DNA of 64,000 nt. It comes from Clostridium disporicum (GTDB lineage: Bacteria; Bacillota; Clostridia; Clostridiales; Clostridiaceae). The notes under the pieces were generated by a model. It saw only the letters and a list, made by a program, of their open reading frames with translations, did not search any database and had not been told where the DNA came from. A program made the position numbers and the translations under genes. Positions 1 through 7,762 of this stretch are shown here, one piece after another. Positions within the stretch are counted from its first letter, which is position 1. Each line of letters starts with the position of its first letter. The stretch covers positions 1-64,000 of the forward strand of contig NZ_CYZX01000012.1 in NCBI RefSeq assembly GCF_001405015.1, read 5' to 3'.

Positions 1-20
1 TTATAACCTCCTATTTGTCG
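1..20 (-). promoter_or_regulatory. Ribosome binding site of a gene beyond the left edge
   Basis: Read on the minus strand, the first bases contain AGGAGG (positions 12-7) followed by six A/T bases before the window ends. This is ideal spacing for a start codon just outside the window, so a minus-strand gene probably begins immediately to the left. Only the ribosome binding site is visible. Confidence 0.5.
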
Positions 21-69
21 TGTCAAAAAACTTGTTCATTTAGAAATAATTTCATATAAATATATGAAT

Positions 70-125
70 AAAAAATAAAAAGACCGTCTACTGAAATGAT
101 TTTAAAAATCATTTCAGAGACAGCC
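70..125 (-). terminator. Intrinsic terminator of the symporter gene
   Basis: The arms CTGAAATGATTTT (91-103) and AAAATCATTTCAG (105-117) are perfectly complementary around one base. An outer imperfect stem (GACCGTCT with AGACAGCC) extends them. On the minus strand the hairpin is followed by a T-rich tract. It lies directly after the stop codon of the symporter gene. Confidence 0.85.
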
Positions 126-139
126 CCATTTTTTGGTTA

Positions 140-1513
140 TTATGCGTTTTCTAAAACAGCTTCTGTGCTATTATAAATATCTTCATCTAAGGCATTTTCT
201 GATTTAGCTACTACTACTGCTGTTGCAGCATCTCCGACTACATTTAGTGAAGTTACTAGCATTTCTACTGGTCTGTTTATAGCTAATATTAGTGAATATG
301 CAAGTAATGCAGCATCGTTTTGATATCCCATTCCTGTTAATACTGTAAATAGTATTATTGCTCCAGCACCAGGGGCAGCAGGTGTACCTATAGAAGCTAT
401 AAGAGCTAATAATGATATTATTGCTATGTTACCAATTGTTATATCATATCCAGCACTTGATGCTATGAATATTGCAGCTATAACTTGCATTATTGCAGTT
501 CCATTCATGTTTATAGTCATTCCTAAAGGTAAAGTGAATGAAGCTATTTCTTCGCTTACTCCTAACTCTTCAACAGTTGTCTTTGTATTTAAAGGTAAAG
601 ATGAAGCTGATGAAGAAGTTGAGAATCCAAATAAAGCAACTTTAGAAATTTTCTTAACAAATATAAATGGATTTAATCTAGCAGCTATTAATATAAATAG
701 AGCATATCCAAACACTAAGAATATTAGTAATGCAACTATAACTGTTACTACATAAGCTAAAGCTGGTTTTAAATGTTCAACACCGTATATTGCAAATGTT
801 CTAGTTATAAGAACGAATATAGCTATAGGACCAAACTTAGTTATTACAAATGATAAGAATAAAGTTATTATATTATTTACATCTTCTAATAATTTTTTTA
901 ATACTTGAATTTTATCTTCTAATTTATTTAAGCAAAGTCCAGTTACAACTGCTAAGAATACTATTGAAAGTATTCTTCCATTTTGAGTGAATACTGATGC
1001 AATGTTATTTGGTATAGTTTGTACTAAAACTAGTAATGGATTGCTTCCTGTTGAACCAGTTTGAGAAGCTATGTTTTCAATACTTACGTTAAAGAATCCT
1101 AATTTGTGAGCTGTTATACCAAATATACCAGCAAGTACTAAAGCAAAAACAGATGTCGCTAAGAATCCTAATATAGTCTTATAAGAAATTCTTCCAAGCT
1201 TTTTAGTATCGGTAATTCTACACATAGCTAATGCTATTGATGTAAATACCATTGGTACTATTACTAATTGAAGTGAGTTAACAAAAAGTTGACCAAGTAT
1301 ATAGAATATACCTATAGCATCATTAGCACCTTCAACACTTATATCTTGGAATAATATTTTATTTATAGTTTGCCATAATCCAGCATTTCCACTTGCTATT
1401 AAGTTTTCTCTTAATAAAAGAAAGCCAGTACCTGCTATTAATCCAATTATAAGAGCTATTGCCATGTGTATAGCTAGTTTATTAGAGTTATTATTTTTAG
1501 TTTTTGAGTTCAT
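140..1513 (-). CDS. Dicarboxylate/amino acid:cation symporter (DAACS family)
   Basis: A 457-residue polytopic membrane protein of the GltP/DctA/TcyP superfamily, which imports amino or dicarboxylic acids with Na+ or H+. Seen: the serine-rich re-entrant hairpin 1 (STSSSASSLPLN), the TM7 motif NMNGTA, and the TM8 segment ending LNVVGDAATAVVVAK. Aligned by eye with GltPh TM8, Asn401 and Asp405 are kept, but Asp390 is Asn, Asp394 is Glu and the side-chain-binding Arg397 is Val. A substrate with an acidic side chain is therefore doubtful. The start follows AGGAGG at good spacing. The gene stands alone with its own promoter, attenuator and terminator. The PyrR-type leader suggests a role tied to pyrimidine supply. 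The family is sure; the substrate is not. Confidence 0.9.
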   Translation of the reverse strand: MNSKTKNNNSNKLAIHMAIALIIGLIAGTGFLLLRENLIASGNAGLWQTINKILFQDISVEGANDAIGIFYILGQLFVNSLQLVIVPMVFTSIALAMCRITDTKKLGRISYKTILGFLATSVFALVLAGIFGITAHKLGFFNVSIENIASQTGSTGSNPLLVLVQTIPNNIASVFTQNGRILSIVFLAVVTGLCLNKLEDKIQVLKKLLEDVNNIITLFLSFVITKFGPIAIFVLITRTFAIYGVEHLKPALAYVVTVIVALLIFLVFGYALFILIAARLNPFIFVKKISKVALFGFSTSSSASSLPLNTKTTVEELGVSEEIASFTLPLGMTINMNGTAIMQVIAAIFIASSAGYDITIGNIAIISLLALIASIGTPAAPGAGAIILFTVLTGMGYQNDAALLAYSLILAINRPVEMLVTSLNVVGDAATAVVVAKSENALDEDIYNSTEAVLENA

Positions 1514-1551
1514 AATGTCCTCCTAATTTGTATATTTTTATAGGACACCAT

Positions 1552-1690
1552 AAAAAAAGCCTTAATATCCTTTAAGATATTAAGGCAAAACATACTATAG
1601 TTTAATTCCACTATATAAAAATAGCATATTAGTAATTAATTTATAAACCGTACTTTTCCTTATTAGTCTCTCTGGACTATCTTAAAGGTA
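1552..1690 (-). promoter_or_regulatory. PyrR-type pyrimidine attenuator
   Basis: On the minus strand, positions 1688-1658 form a PyrR binding loop: lower stem CCUU/AAGG, then AGUC-CAGAGA-GACU carrying the family hallmark UCCAGAGAG. Downstream, 1586-1559 is a strong terminator (GCCTTAATATC / GATATTAAGGC) followed by seven T. The 5-prime arm of the PyrR loop (1688-1678, CCTTTAAGATA) is exactly complementary to UAUCUUAAAGG inside the terminator (1579-1569), which gives an 11-bp antiterminator. All three mutually exclusive structures are therefore present. Known for the family: PyrR with UMP/UTP stabilises the loop and causes termination. Expected effect: the symporter is expressed when pyrimidines are low. 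Confidence 0.85.
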
Positions 1691-1703
1691 TCCTATTGAG
1701 AAG

Positions 1704-1732
1704 AATATATAATATATTGTATGAAATGTCAA
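1704..1732 (-). promoter_or_regulatory. Sigma-A promoter of the symporter gene
   Basis: On the minus strand: -35 TTGACA (1732-1727), a 17-bp spacer, and -10 TATATT (1709-1704). Transcription would start near 1697, about ten bases before the PyrR loop, so the attenuator sits at the very start of the leader. Confidence 0.75.
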
Positions 1733-1882
1733 TTATGTTTATATAAAATATAAGTATACTTTAGCTAAAAATTATATAAATTATTAAATCCATTGATGAT
1801 TTTAAGTTTATCTGTAAATAAAGTTAAATAATAGAATAATATATTCTATGAGAAATAATAGGAGGGAATATGTAATACGAAT

Positions 1883-3595
1883 ATGAATTTTTTAAAAAAA
1901 TATTTTAAAAAATACTATAAAATGTTTTTTCTAGCTATTGGATGCATTATGCTGGAGGTCTTATGTGACTTACTTCAGCCTACATTAACGTCTACTATAA
2001 TTGATAAGGGTGTTTCATATAATGATATGAGTGTTGTACTAAAATATGGATTTATTATGATAGGAGTTAGTATTTTTGGAGCATTTATAGCTATTAATAG
2101 AAATAAATTTGCAACAACAGTTGCACAAAATTTTGGAGCAGACCTTAGATCAGATGTCTTTAATAAGATACAAAGCTTTGATTTTGATAATATAGATAAA
2201 TTTGAAAGAGGATCATTAATAACAAGGCTTACAAATGATATAACTAACATACAAAATTTTATATATGGATTGATGAGAATATTTGTTAGAGCACCATTAT
2301 TAGCTATAGGATGCATAATAATGTCTATAAGATTAGATTTAAAGATGTCTTTAATAGTTTTAACTATAGTGCCTATAGTAGGTGGTCTAATATATATAAA
2401 TTTAAAATACGGCTATCCGTACTTTCTTAAGGTTCAAAGGGCTATAGATAAGGTAAATGGAGTTATTAGGGAATATTTAAGAGGAGTAAGAGTTGTTAAA
2501 GCTTTTAATAGATTTGATTTTGAAGAAGATAGATTTGAAAATGTTAATGAGGATTTAACTTATAAATCAGTTAGTTCAATGAAATTCATGGCAGTATTTA
2601 ATCCTGTAATTACACTTATAGTAAATATAGCAATAGTTATTATAATATGGAACGGTGCCACAAGAGTAAATATAGGAACTATACAAGTTGGAAAAATAGT
2701 TGCTTTTACTAATTATATGACACAACTTCTATTTGCACTAATGTCAACAACAATGATATTTTCAAGTTTAATACGTGCTAAGACTTCAACTGAAAGAATT
2801 AACGAAATATTTTTAGAAGAAAATGATATAAAAGAAATAAGCAGTGATATATGTAATTCTTCAGAAATAGGAAATATAAAATTTGAAAAAGTTACATTCT
2901 CATATAAGGGCTTAAAAGGAGAACCTATAATTGATAATATATCATTTACATTAGAAAAAGGAATGATCTTAGGTATTGTAGGTTCTACTGGAAGTGGAAA
3001 AACTACATTAATAAATTTAATTCCGAGGTTTTATGATGCTAAGTCAGGAAAAATATTAATAGATGGAGTAGATATAAGAAATTATACTTTTGAAGAATTG
3101 AGAGATAAGATATCAATAGTTCCTCAGAAGACAGTACTTTTTTCAGGAACTATAAAAGAGAATATAAAATGGGGAAAAGAAGATGCTACAGATGATGAAG
3201 TTAGAGAAGTTTGTAAAATAGCAGATGCAGATTCTTTTATTACTAGTTTTAATAAAGGCTATGATTCGATTGTTGGACAAGGTGGATCAAATTTATCAGG
3301 TGGGCAAAAACAAAGAATAGCTATAGCAAGAGCTCTTATTAAAAGGCCAGAAATATTAATATTAGATGATTCAACATCAGCATTGGATACGGATACTGAA
3401 TATAGAATAAGAAAATCATTAAAAGAATATTCAAAAGATATGACAACAATATTAATTGCTCAAAAAATTTCATCTGTAATAAATGCAGATAAGATAATTG
3501 TATTAGACCATGGGAAGATTGTAGGAGAAGGTACCCATAATGAATTAATGAGTAATTGTGAAGTTTATCAAGATATTTATAAATCACAACAGTAA
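1883..3595 (+). CDS. ABC exporter half-transporter, degenerate-site subunit
   Basis: 570 residues: an N-terminal six-helix ABC type I exporter domain (about 1-310) and a C-terminal ATPase domain. Seen: Walker A GSTGSGKT, signature LSGGQ, Walker B ILILDDSTSALD with Asp in place of the catalytic Glu, and H-loop IAQKIS with Gln in place of His. These losses are the mark of the degenerate-site subunit of heterodimeric multidrug exporters (BmrC, LmrC, TM287). The partner follows with almost no gap. The ATG at 1883 lies 16 bases after GGAGGG (1861-1866), which is long; an AUG-UAA start-stop lies between them at 1870-1875. Substrate unknown; drug or lipid export is inferred from the family. Confidence 0.93.
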   Translation: MNFLKKYFKKYYKMFFLAIGCIMLEVLCDLLQPTLTSTIIDKGVSYNDMSVVLKYGFIMIGVSIFGAFIAINRNKFATTVAQNFGADLRSDVFNKIQSFDFDNIDKFERGSLITRLTNDITNIQNFIYGLMRIFVRAPLLAIGCIIMSIRLDLKMSLIVLTIVPIVGGLIYINLKYGYPYFLKVQRAIDKVNGVIREYLRGVRVVKAFNRFDFEEDRFENVNEDLTYKSVSSMKFMAVFNPVITLIVNIAIVIIIWNGATRVNIGTIQVGKIVAFTNYMTQLLFALMSTTMIFSSLIRAKTSTERINEIFLEENDIKEISSDICNSSEIGNIKFEKVTFSYKGLKGEPIIDNISFTLEKGMILGIVGSTGSGKTTLINLIPRFYDAKSGKILIDGVDIRNYTFEELRDKISIVPQKTVLFSGTIKENIKWGKEDATDDEVREVCKIADADSFITSFNKGYDSIVGQGGSNLSGGQKQRIAIARALIKRPEILILDDSTSALDTDTEYRIRKSLKEYSKDMTTILIAQKISSVINADKIIVLDHGKIVGEGTHNELMSNCEVYQDIYKSQQ

Positions 3596-3609
3596 TGGAG
3601 GTGAATATC

Positions 3610-5421
3610 TTGCAAAATAATAAGGGGTTCGCAGCAGGAACATCAAAAGCTAGTAGGTTTATGAGTAATAATGAAAAACCTAAAAATTTAAAAGAAACAT
3701 TGGCTAGATTATGGAGACTATTTGGAGATGAAAAAAAGTTATTTTTATTAGTTTTTATATTAATAATAGTAGACACATTAATATTACTTTTAGTTCCTTA
3801 TTTAATAGGAAAAGCTGTAGATATTATATCAATTGGTATTAATAATGTAGATTTTTCAGTAGTAAAAAAGATAATATATATATTAATAACTATATATATT
3901 GTTGATAGTACTATAAACCTTATTCAAGGACTTTCAATGGCTGGTATTTCTCAGAGAATAGTAAAAAATATAAGGAAAAGTTTTTTTGACAAGCTTCAAA
4001 AGTTACCTACATCATATTTCGATGCTAATTTAAATGGAGATATTATGAGTAGATTAACTAATGATATAGATAATATAAGTACTACAATATCCTCATCAGT
4101 AACGACTCTTATGAGTAGTTCTATAAGTATAGTAGGGTCTTTAGTTATGATGATTGTATTGAGTCCTATTTTGACTATAGCAGGATTAATAACTGCACCT
4201 TTAGTTCTTTTATTATCAAAAACAATTGCTAAGAGAACTAAAATATATTTTAAAGAACAACAGGCGGCTTTAGGAAATTTAAATGCACATATTGAAGAAA
4301 GTATTTCAGGATTAGAAGTTATTAAAGCTTTTAATCATGAAGAAAATATAAAATCTACATTTGAAGACTTAAATAAAGATTTAAGAATAAAAGGATATAA
4401 GGCACAAATATGGACTGGTTATTTAATGCCATTAATAAATGTAATAAATAATTTTGGGTTTGCAATGATAGCTTTATTAGGTGGGATATTAGCAGTTAAT
4501 AATATGATAACTATAGGAATAATTGCATCATTTATAAGTTATAGTAAACAATTTGTAAGACCTTTAAATGATATAGCTAATATATTTAATACTTTACAAT
4601 CAGCACTTGCAGGAGCTGAAAGAGTATTTGAAGTATTAGATCAAAAAGAAGAGGTAGAAGATAAGGAAAGTTGTAATGAATTAACAAATGTAAAGGGAGA
4701 AGTAGAATTTAAAAATGTAAGCTTTGGATATAATGATGATAATATAGTTTTGCATGATATAAACTTTAAAGTTGAACCAGGAAAATCCTTAGCTATAGTC
4801 GGAGCAACAGGTTCAGGAAAAACTACTATAGTAAATTTATTAACTAGGTTTTATGAAATAACAGAAGGGTCTATAACTATTGATGGAGTTGATATACGGG
4901 ATTACTCAAGGGATAGTTTGAGGAGAAACTTTGGAATAGTTCTTCAAGACACCTATTTATTTTCAGGAACAATAAAAGAAAATATTATGTATGGAAAAGA
5001 GGATGCAACAGATTTAGAAATAATATCAGCTGCAAAGATAGCAAATGCACATACATTTATATCAAGATTACCAAATGGATATGATACAGTTCTTTCTGAA
5101 GGTGGTAGTAATTTAAGTGCGGGACAAAAACAATTATTAGCTATAGCTAGAGCTGTATTATCAAATCCTTCAATATTAATATTGGATGAAGCAACTAGTA
5201 ATGTGGATACTAGAACAGAGCTTAGAATTCAACAAGCTATGTTAAGTTTAATGAAAGGCAGAACAAGCTTTATAATAGCGCATAGATTAAGTACAATAAG
5301 GGATGCAGATAATATAATGGTTGTAGAGGATGGAAGAATAATTGAATTTGGAAGTCATGAAGAGCTTATAGCTAAAGGTGGAAAGTATTATAACCTATAT
5401 ATGCTTAATAAAATAGGATAA
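3610..5421 (+). CDS. ABC exporter half-transporter, catalytic-site subunit
   Basis: About 603 residues with the same membrane-ATPase order as its upstream partner, plus a roughly 35-residue N-terminal extension. The ATPase has Walker A GATGSGKT, Walker B ILILDEATSNVD with the catalytic Glu, and H-loop FIIAHRLST with His, so it supplies the catalytic residues. Its signature is LSAGQ rather than LSGGQ. In the heterodimer this pairs with the partner's degenerate Walker site, as in BmrD/TM288-type subunits. An ATG overlaps the upstream stop at 3595, but GGAGGTG (3597-3603) is placed for the TTG at 3610, which I prefer. Translation is probably coupled to the upstream gene. Confidence 0.93.
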   Translation: MQNNKGFAAGTSKASRFMSNNEKPKNLKETLARLWRLFGDEKKLFLLVFILIIVDTLILLLVPYLIGKAVDIISIGINNVDFSVVKKIIYILITIYIVDSTINLIQGLSMAGISQRIVKNIRKSFFDKLQKLPTSYFDANLNGDIMSRLTNDIDNISTTISSSVTTLMSSSISIVGSLVMMIVLSPILTIAGLITAPLVLLLSKTIAKRTKIYFKEQQAALGNLNAHIEESISGLEVIKAFNHEENIKSTFEDLNKDLRIKGYKAQIWTGYLMPLINVINNFGFAMIALLGGILAVNNMITIGIIASFISYSKQFVRPLNDIANIFNTLQSALAGAERVFEVLDQKEEVEDKESCNELTNVKGEVEFKNVSFGYNDDNIVLHDINFKVEPGKSLAIVGATGSGKTTIVNLLTRFYEITEGSITIDGVDIRDYSRDSLRRNFGIVLQDTYLFSGTIKENIMYGKEDATDLEIISAAKIANAHTFISRLPNGYDTVLSEGGSNLSAGQKQLLAIARAVLSNPSILILDEATSNVDTRTELRIQQAMLSLMKGRTSFIIAHRLSTIRDADNIMVVEDGRIIEFGSHEELIAKGGKYYNLYMLNKIG

Positions 5422-5535
5422 TTGTAAAATAGATTTATATAAATGAGATAATAGTCGATAAAGTACTATAAGAAATTTGAACTTATAAAACTTCTAAGGA
5501 ATAACTTAATATAGAGAATGTTTTTGAGGAAAACT

Positions 5536-5724
5536 ATGGGCAAGGTAATTGATATAACCGATATTTTAGCTTTAAGAAAGGCTGTTAGAATATTAGAGTT
5601 ATTAGATAAAGATTATGATTATGATGTACTTAAAGCTCATCCTAATATATGTAGAGAAATAATAGTCTTATTTGGAAAAGAGCTAGATAAGCCAGAGAAT
5701 AGTAAAAATGAATATCTATCATAA
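5536..5724 (+). CDS. Small acidic protein of unknown function
   Basis: 62 residues, soluble, predicted helical (VIDITDILALRKAVRILELL), acidic at the C-terminus, no Cys pair or membrane segment. The ATG at 5536 is chosen over the one at 5518 because GAGGA (5526-5530) sits five bases before it. It lies about 115 bases after the exporter and may be read from it or from its own promoter. I do not recognise the family. Confidence 0.6.
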   Translation: MGKVIDITDILALRKAVRILELLDKDYDYDVLKAHPNICREIIVLFGKELDKPENSKNEYLS

Positions 5725-5771
5725 TTTTATCATTACAATTTTTAAAAATATATAATGATAAAATTATAAAT

Positions 5772-5798
5772 AAAAAAGAGGCTTTACGCCTCTTTTTT
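5772..5798. terminator. Bidirectional terminator
   Basis: AAAAAAGAGGC and GCCTCTTTTTT flank a five-base loop, giving a stem with U-runs on both strands. It separates the small + strand gene from the converging PTS gene. An AT-only hairpin (TAATTTTATCATTA with its mirror, about 5723-5766) precedes it. Confidence 0.88.
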
Positions 5799-5803
5799 AT
5801 CTA

Positions 5804-7480
5804 TTAGCTAATACCTAATATGTTATTTATTTCATTTTTGTAAGCATCTGCTTTTGCACCGAAGATAGCTTGAATTCCGTTACCAACTTCCATAACACCA
5901 GCAGCACCTAAATTCTTTAATTCAGCTTTATCTACTTTAGCTTTATCTTTAACTTCAACTCTTAATCTTGTGATACAAGCATCAACAGATACTATGTTTT
6001 CTTCTCCACCTAAAGCAGCTAATACAGCAGGAGCTTTTTCAGCTATTTCACCTTTACCAGTAGATGTAGTAGTAGCTTCTGTCTTTCCACCTTTTTGAGC
6101 TTGGAAATCAGCTTTAGTGTAAAGTTTAGTTTCTTCTTCTTCATCTCTACCAGGAGTCTTTAAGTTCATCTTAGTAATCATGAAGTAGAATACGAAGTAG
6201 TAAACTACTGCATATATTGCACCAACAACTAATACCCAGATCCAGTTAGTAGGAACACCTGCACCTGCTGGAAGTAAACCGAATAATGAGAAGTCAATTA
6301 CACCACCAGAGAATGTCATACCTATGAATACATTTAATATATCCATTAACATGAATGATAAACCTGCAAGTACACAGTGTACAACATATAGTACTGGAGC
6401 AACGAATAAGAATGTAAATTCTAATGGTTCAGTTATACCAGTTAAGAATGAAGTAACAGCAGCAGCTAATAATAATGATCCAACAACTTTCTTCTTGCTT
6501 GGAAGTGCAGCTCTATACATAGCAAATGCAGCAGCAGGAAGACCAAACATCATGAATGGGAATTTACCAGCCATGAATCTTGTAGTACCGCTAACAATAT
6601 CATTCATAACTGATGCAGAAGCACCTACTAAATCAGTCATGCTTGATAATTGAACGAAATAAGCAGTATTAGCACCAGCAACAGTTTGGAATGATCCGTT
6701 TACTAAAACTTGTGCTTCAACGAAAGAACCATACCAGAATGGAGTATAGAATACGTGATGTAAACCAAATGGTATTAATGCTCTTTCAATTAATCCGTAG
6801 AAGAATGTTCCAATTGTACCTGCTTCTCTAACAAGGTTAGCAATTACAGATATACCATCTTGAACTAAAGGCCATGCAAATGCTAATACAGCACCAACTA
6901 AAGCCATAACTAATGAAGTTATTATTGGAACAAATCTTGATCCTGAGAAAAATCCAAATACTGGTGGGAATTGGATTGTGTGGAATCTATTGTGTAGACT
7001 TGCAGCAACTATACCTGTAATAATACCACCGAATACTGACATATTTAATGTGAATATTCCAAGATTAGTAGTTACGTAAGTACCATATTCCCCAACGTTA
7101 TCAGGAGTTAAAACTCCTAATTGAGTAACACCTAAACCTAAAAGTGTAGAAATAACTTGGTTCATAACTATGAATCCAAATACTGAAGCTAAAGCAGCAG
7201 TACCTTTGTCTTTCTTAGCAAGACCAACTGCAACACCAACAGCGAATAATAGTGGTAAGTTACCGAATATTATATCACCTATATTTTTCATAACTGTTAA
7301 TATAGCAGTAACGGCTGGAATACTAACGAAAGAAATTAGTGGACCATAAACTGCTGGTGGATTTGATAAACCACCGATACCTAATAATGCACCACCAACA
7401 CCAAGTAATATACCTGCTATTGGAAGAGCAGCGATTGGAAGCATTATTGCTTTACCGATTCTTTGTAAAAATTGCATCAT
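5804..7480 (-). CDS. ptsG: PTS glucose-family EIICB transporter
   Basis: 558 residues: an N-terminal EIIC membrane domain (about 1-430) followed by a linker and a C-terminal EIIB domain. Phosphorylation cysteine Cys502 lies in DACITRLRVEVKD. EIIC hallmarks are GLHHVFYTPFW and the substrate-site loop TGITEPLEFTFLFVAP. There is no EIIA domain, so a separate EIIA-Glc is needed. The enzyme imports and phosphorylates a hexose; glucose is favoured over N-acetylglucosamine because of the C-B order, the CITRLRV motif and the GlcT/LicT-like leader, but this is inference. The start has a good ribosome binding site (AAGGAGG). Transcribed alone from its own promoter. Confidence 0.85.
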   Translation of the reverse strand: MMQFLQRIGKAIMLPIAALPIAGILLGVGGALLGIGGLSNPPAVYGPLISFVSIPAVTAILTVMKNIGDIIFGNLPLLFAVGVAVGLAKKDKGTAALASVFGFIVMNQVISTLLGLGVTQLGVLTPDNVGEYGTYVTTNLGIFTLNMSVFGGIITGIVAASLHNRFHTIQFPPVFGFFSGSRFVPIITSLVMALVGAVLAFAWPLVQDGISVIANLVREAGTIGTFFYGLIERALIPFGLHHVFYTPFWYGSFVEAQVLVNGSFQTVAGANTAYFVQLSSMTDLVGASASVMNDIVSGTTRFMAGKFPFMMFGLPAAAFAMYRAALPSKKKVVGSLLLAAAVTSFLTGITEPLEFTFLFVAPVLYVVHCVLAGLSFMLMDILNVFIGMTFSGGVIDFSLFGLLPAGAGVPTNWIWVLVVGAIYAVVYYFVFYFMITKMNLKTPGRDEEEETKLYTKADFQAQKGGKTEATTTSTGKGEIAEKAPAVLAALGGEENIVSVDACITRLRVEVKDKAKVDKAELKNLGAAGVMEVGNGIQAIFGAKADAYKNEINNILGIS

Positions 7481-7562
7481 TTTATTATTCCTCCTTAGAC
7501 AGTATTATTATATCCATTTTACAAAGTTATAATTAACTTTGTATTACACGGCCATAAAAAAT

Positions 7563-7676
7563 AAAAAGGCCTAAATATCTATAAATATACTTTTATACAC
7601 AAAGAAAACATCATTATTTCTCTGTAAGTAATATTTATACATATTTAAGCCTTGCCTGCATAACCAGTAACACGCT
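7563..7676 (-). promoter_or_regulatory. BglG/GlcT-type RNA antiterminator (RAT) and overlapping terminator
   Basis: The leader of the PTS gene, read on the minus strand, contains GTGTTACTGGTTATGCAGG followed by CAAGGC (about 7675-7649). This matches the SacY/LicT/GlcT ribonucleic antiterminator pattern (GTTACTG...GCAGGCAA). Its 3-prime end overlaps the arm AAGGCTTAAATATGTATAAAT, which pairs with ATTTATAGATATTTAGGCC (about 7584-7566) followed by a T-run. Known for the family: the regulator, dephosphorylated when sugar is present, stabilises the RAT and prevents termination. No BglG-family gene lies in this window. Confidence 0.85.
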
Positions 7677-7698
7677 AATTATTTAATTTACGAAAAAT

Positions 7699-7727
7699 AT
7701 ACTATCACAGAGAAAATATTTTGTAAA
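7699..7727 (-). promoter_or_regulatory. Promoter of the PTS gene
   Basis: Minus strand TTTACA (7727-7722), a 17-bp spacer and TAGTAT (7704-7699) form a sigma-A-like promoter just upstream of the RAT element. Confidence 0.6.
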
Positions 7728-7762
7728 TGTTTTTTTTGAAAAGGTTTTATAATTTTTTAAAT

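Noticed and set aside
426..755. 109-codon + strand ORF inside the symporter gene
   Set aside because: It is the complement of a conserved membrane protein gene, has no ribosome binding site and shows the composition of an antisense shadow.
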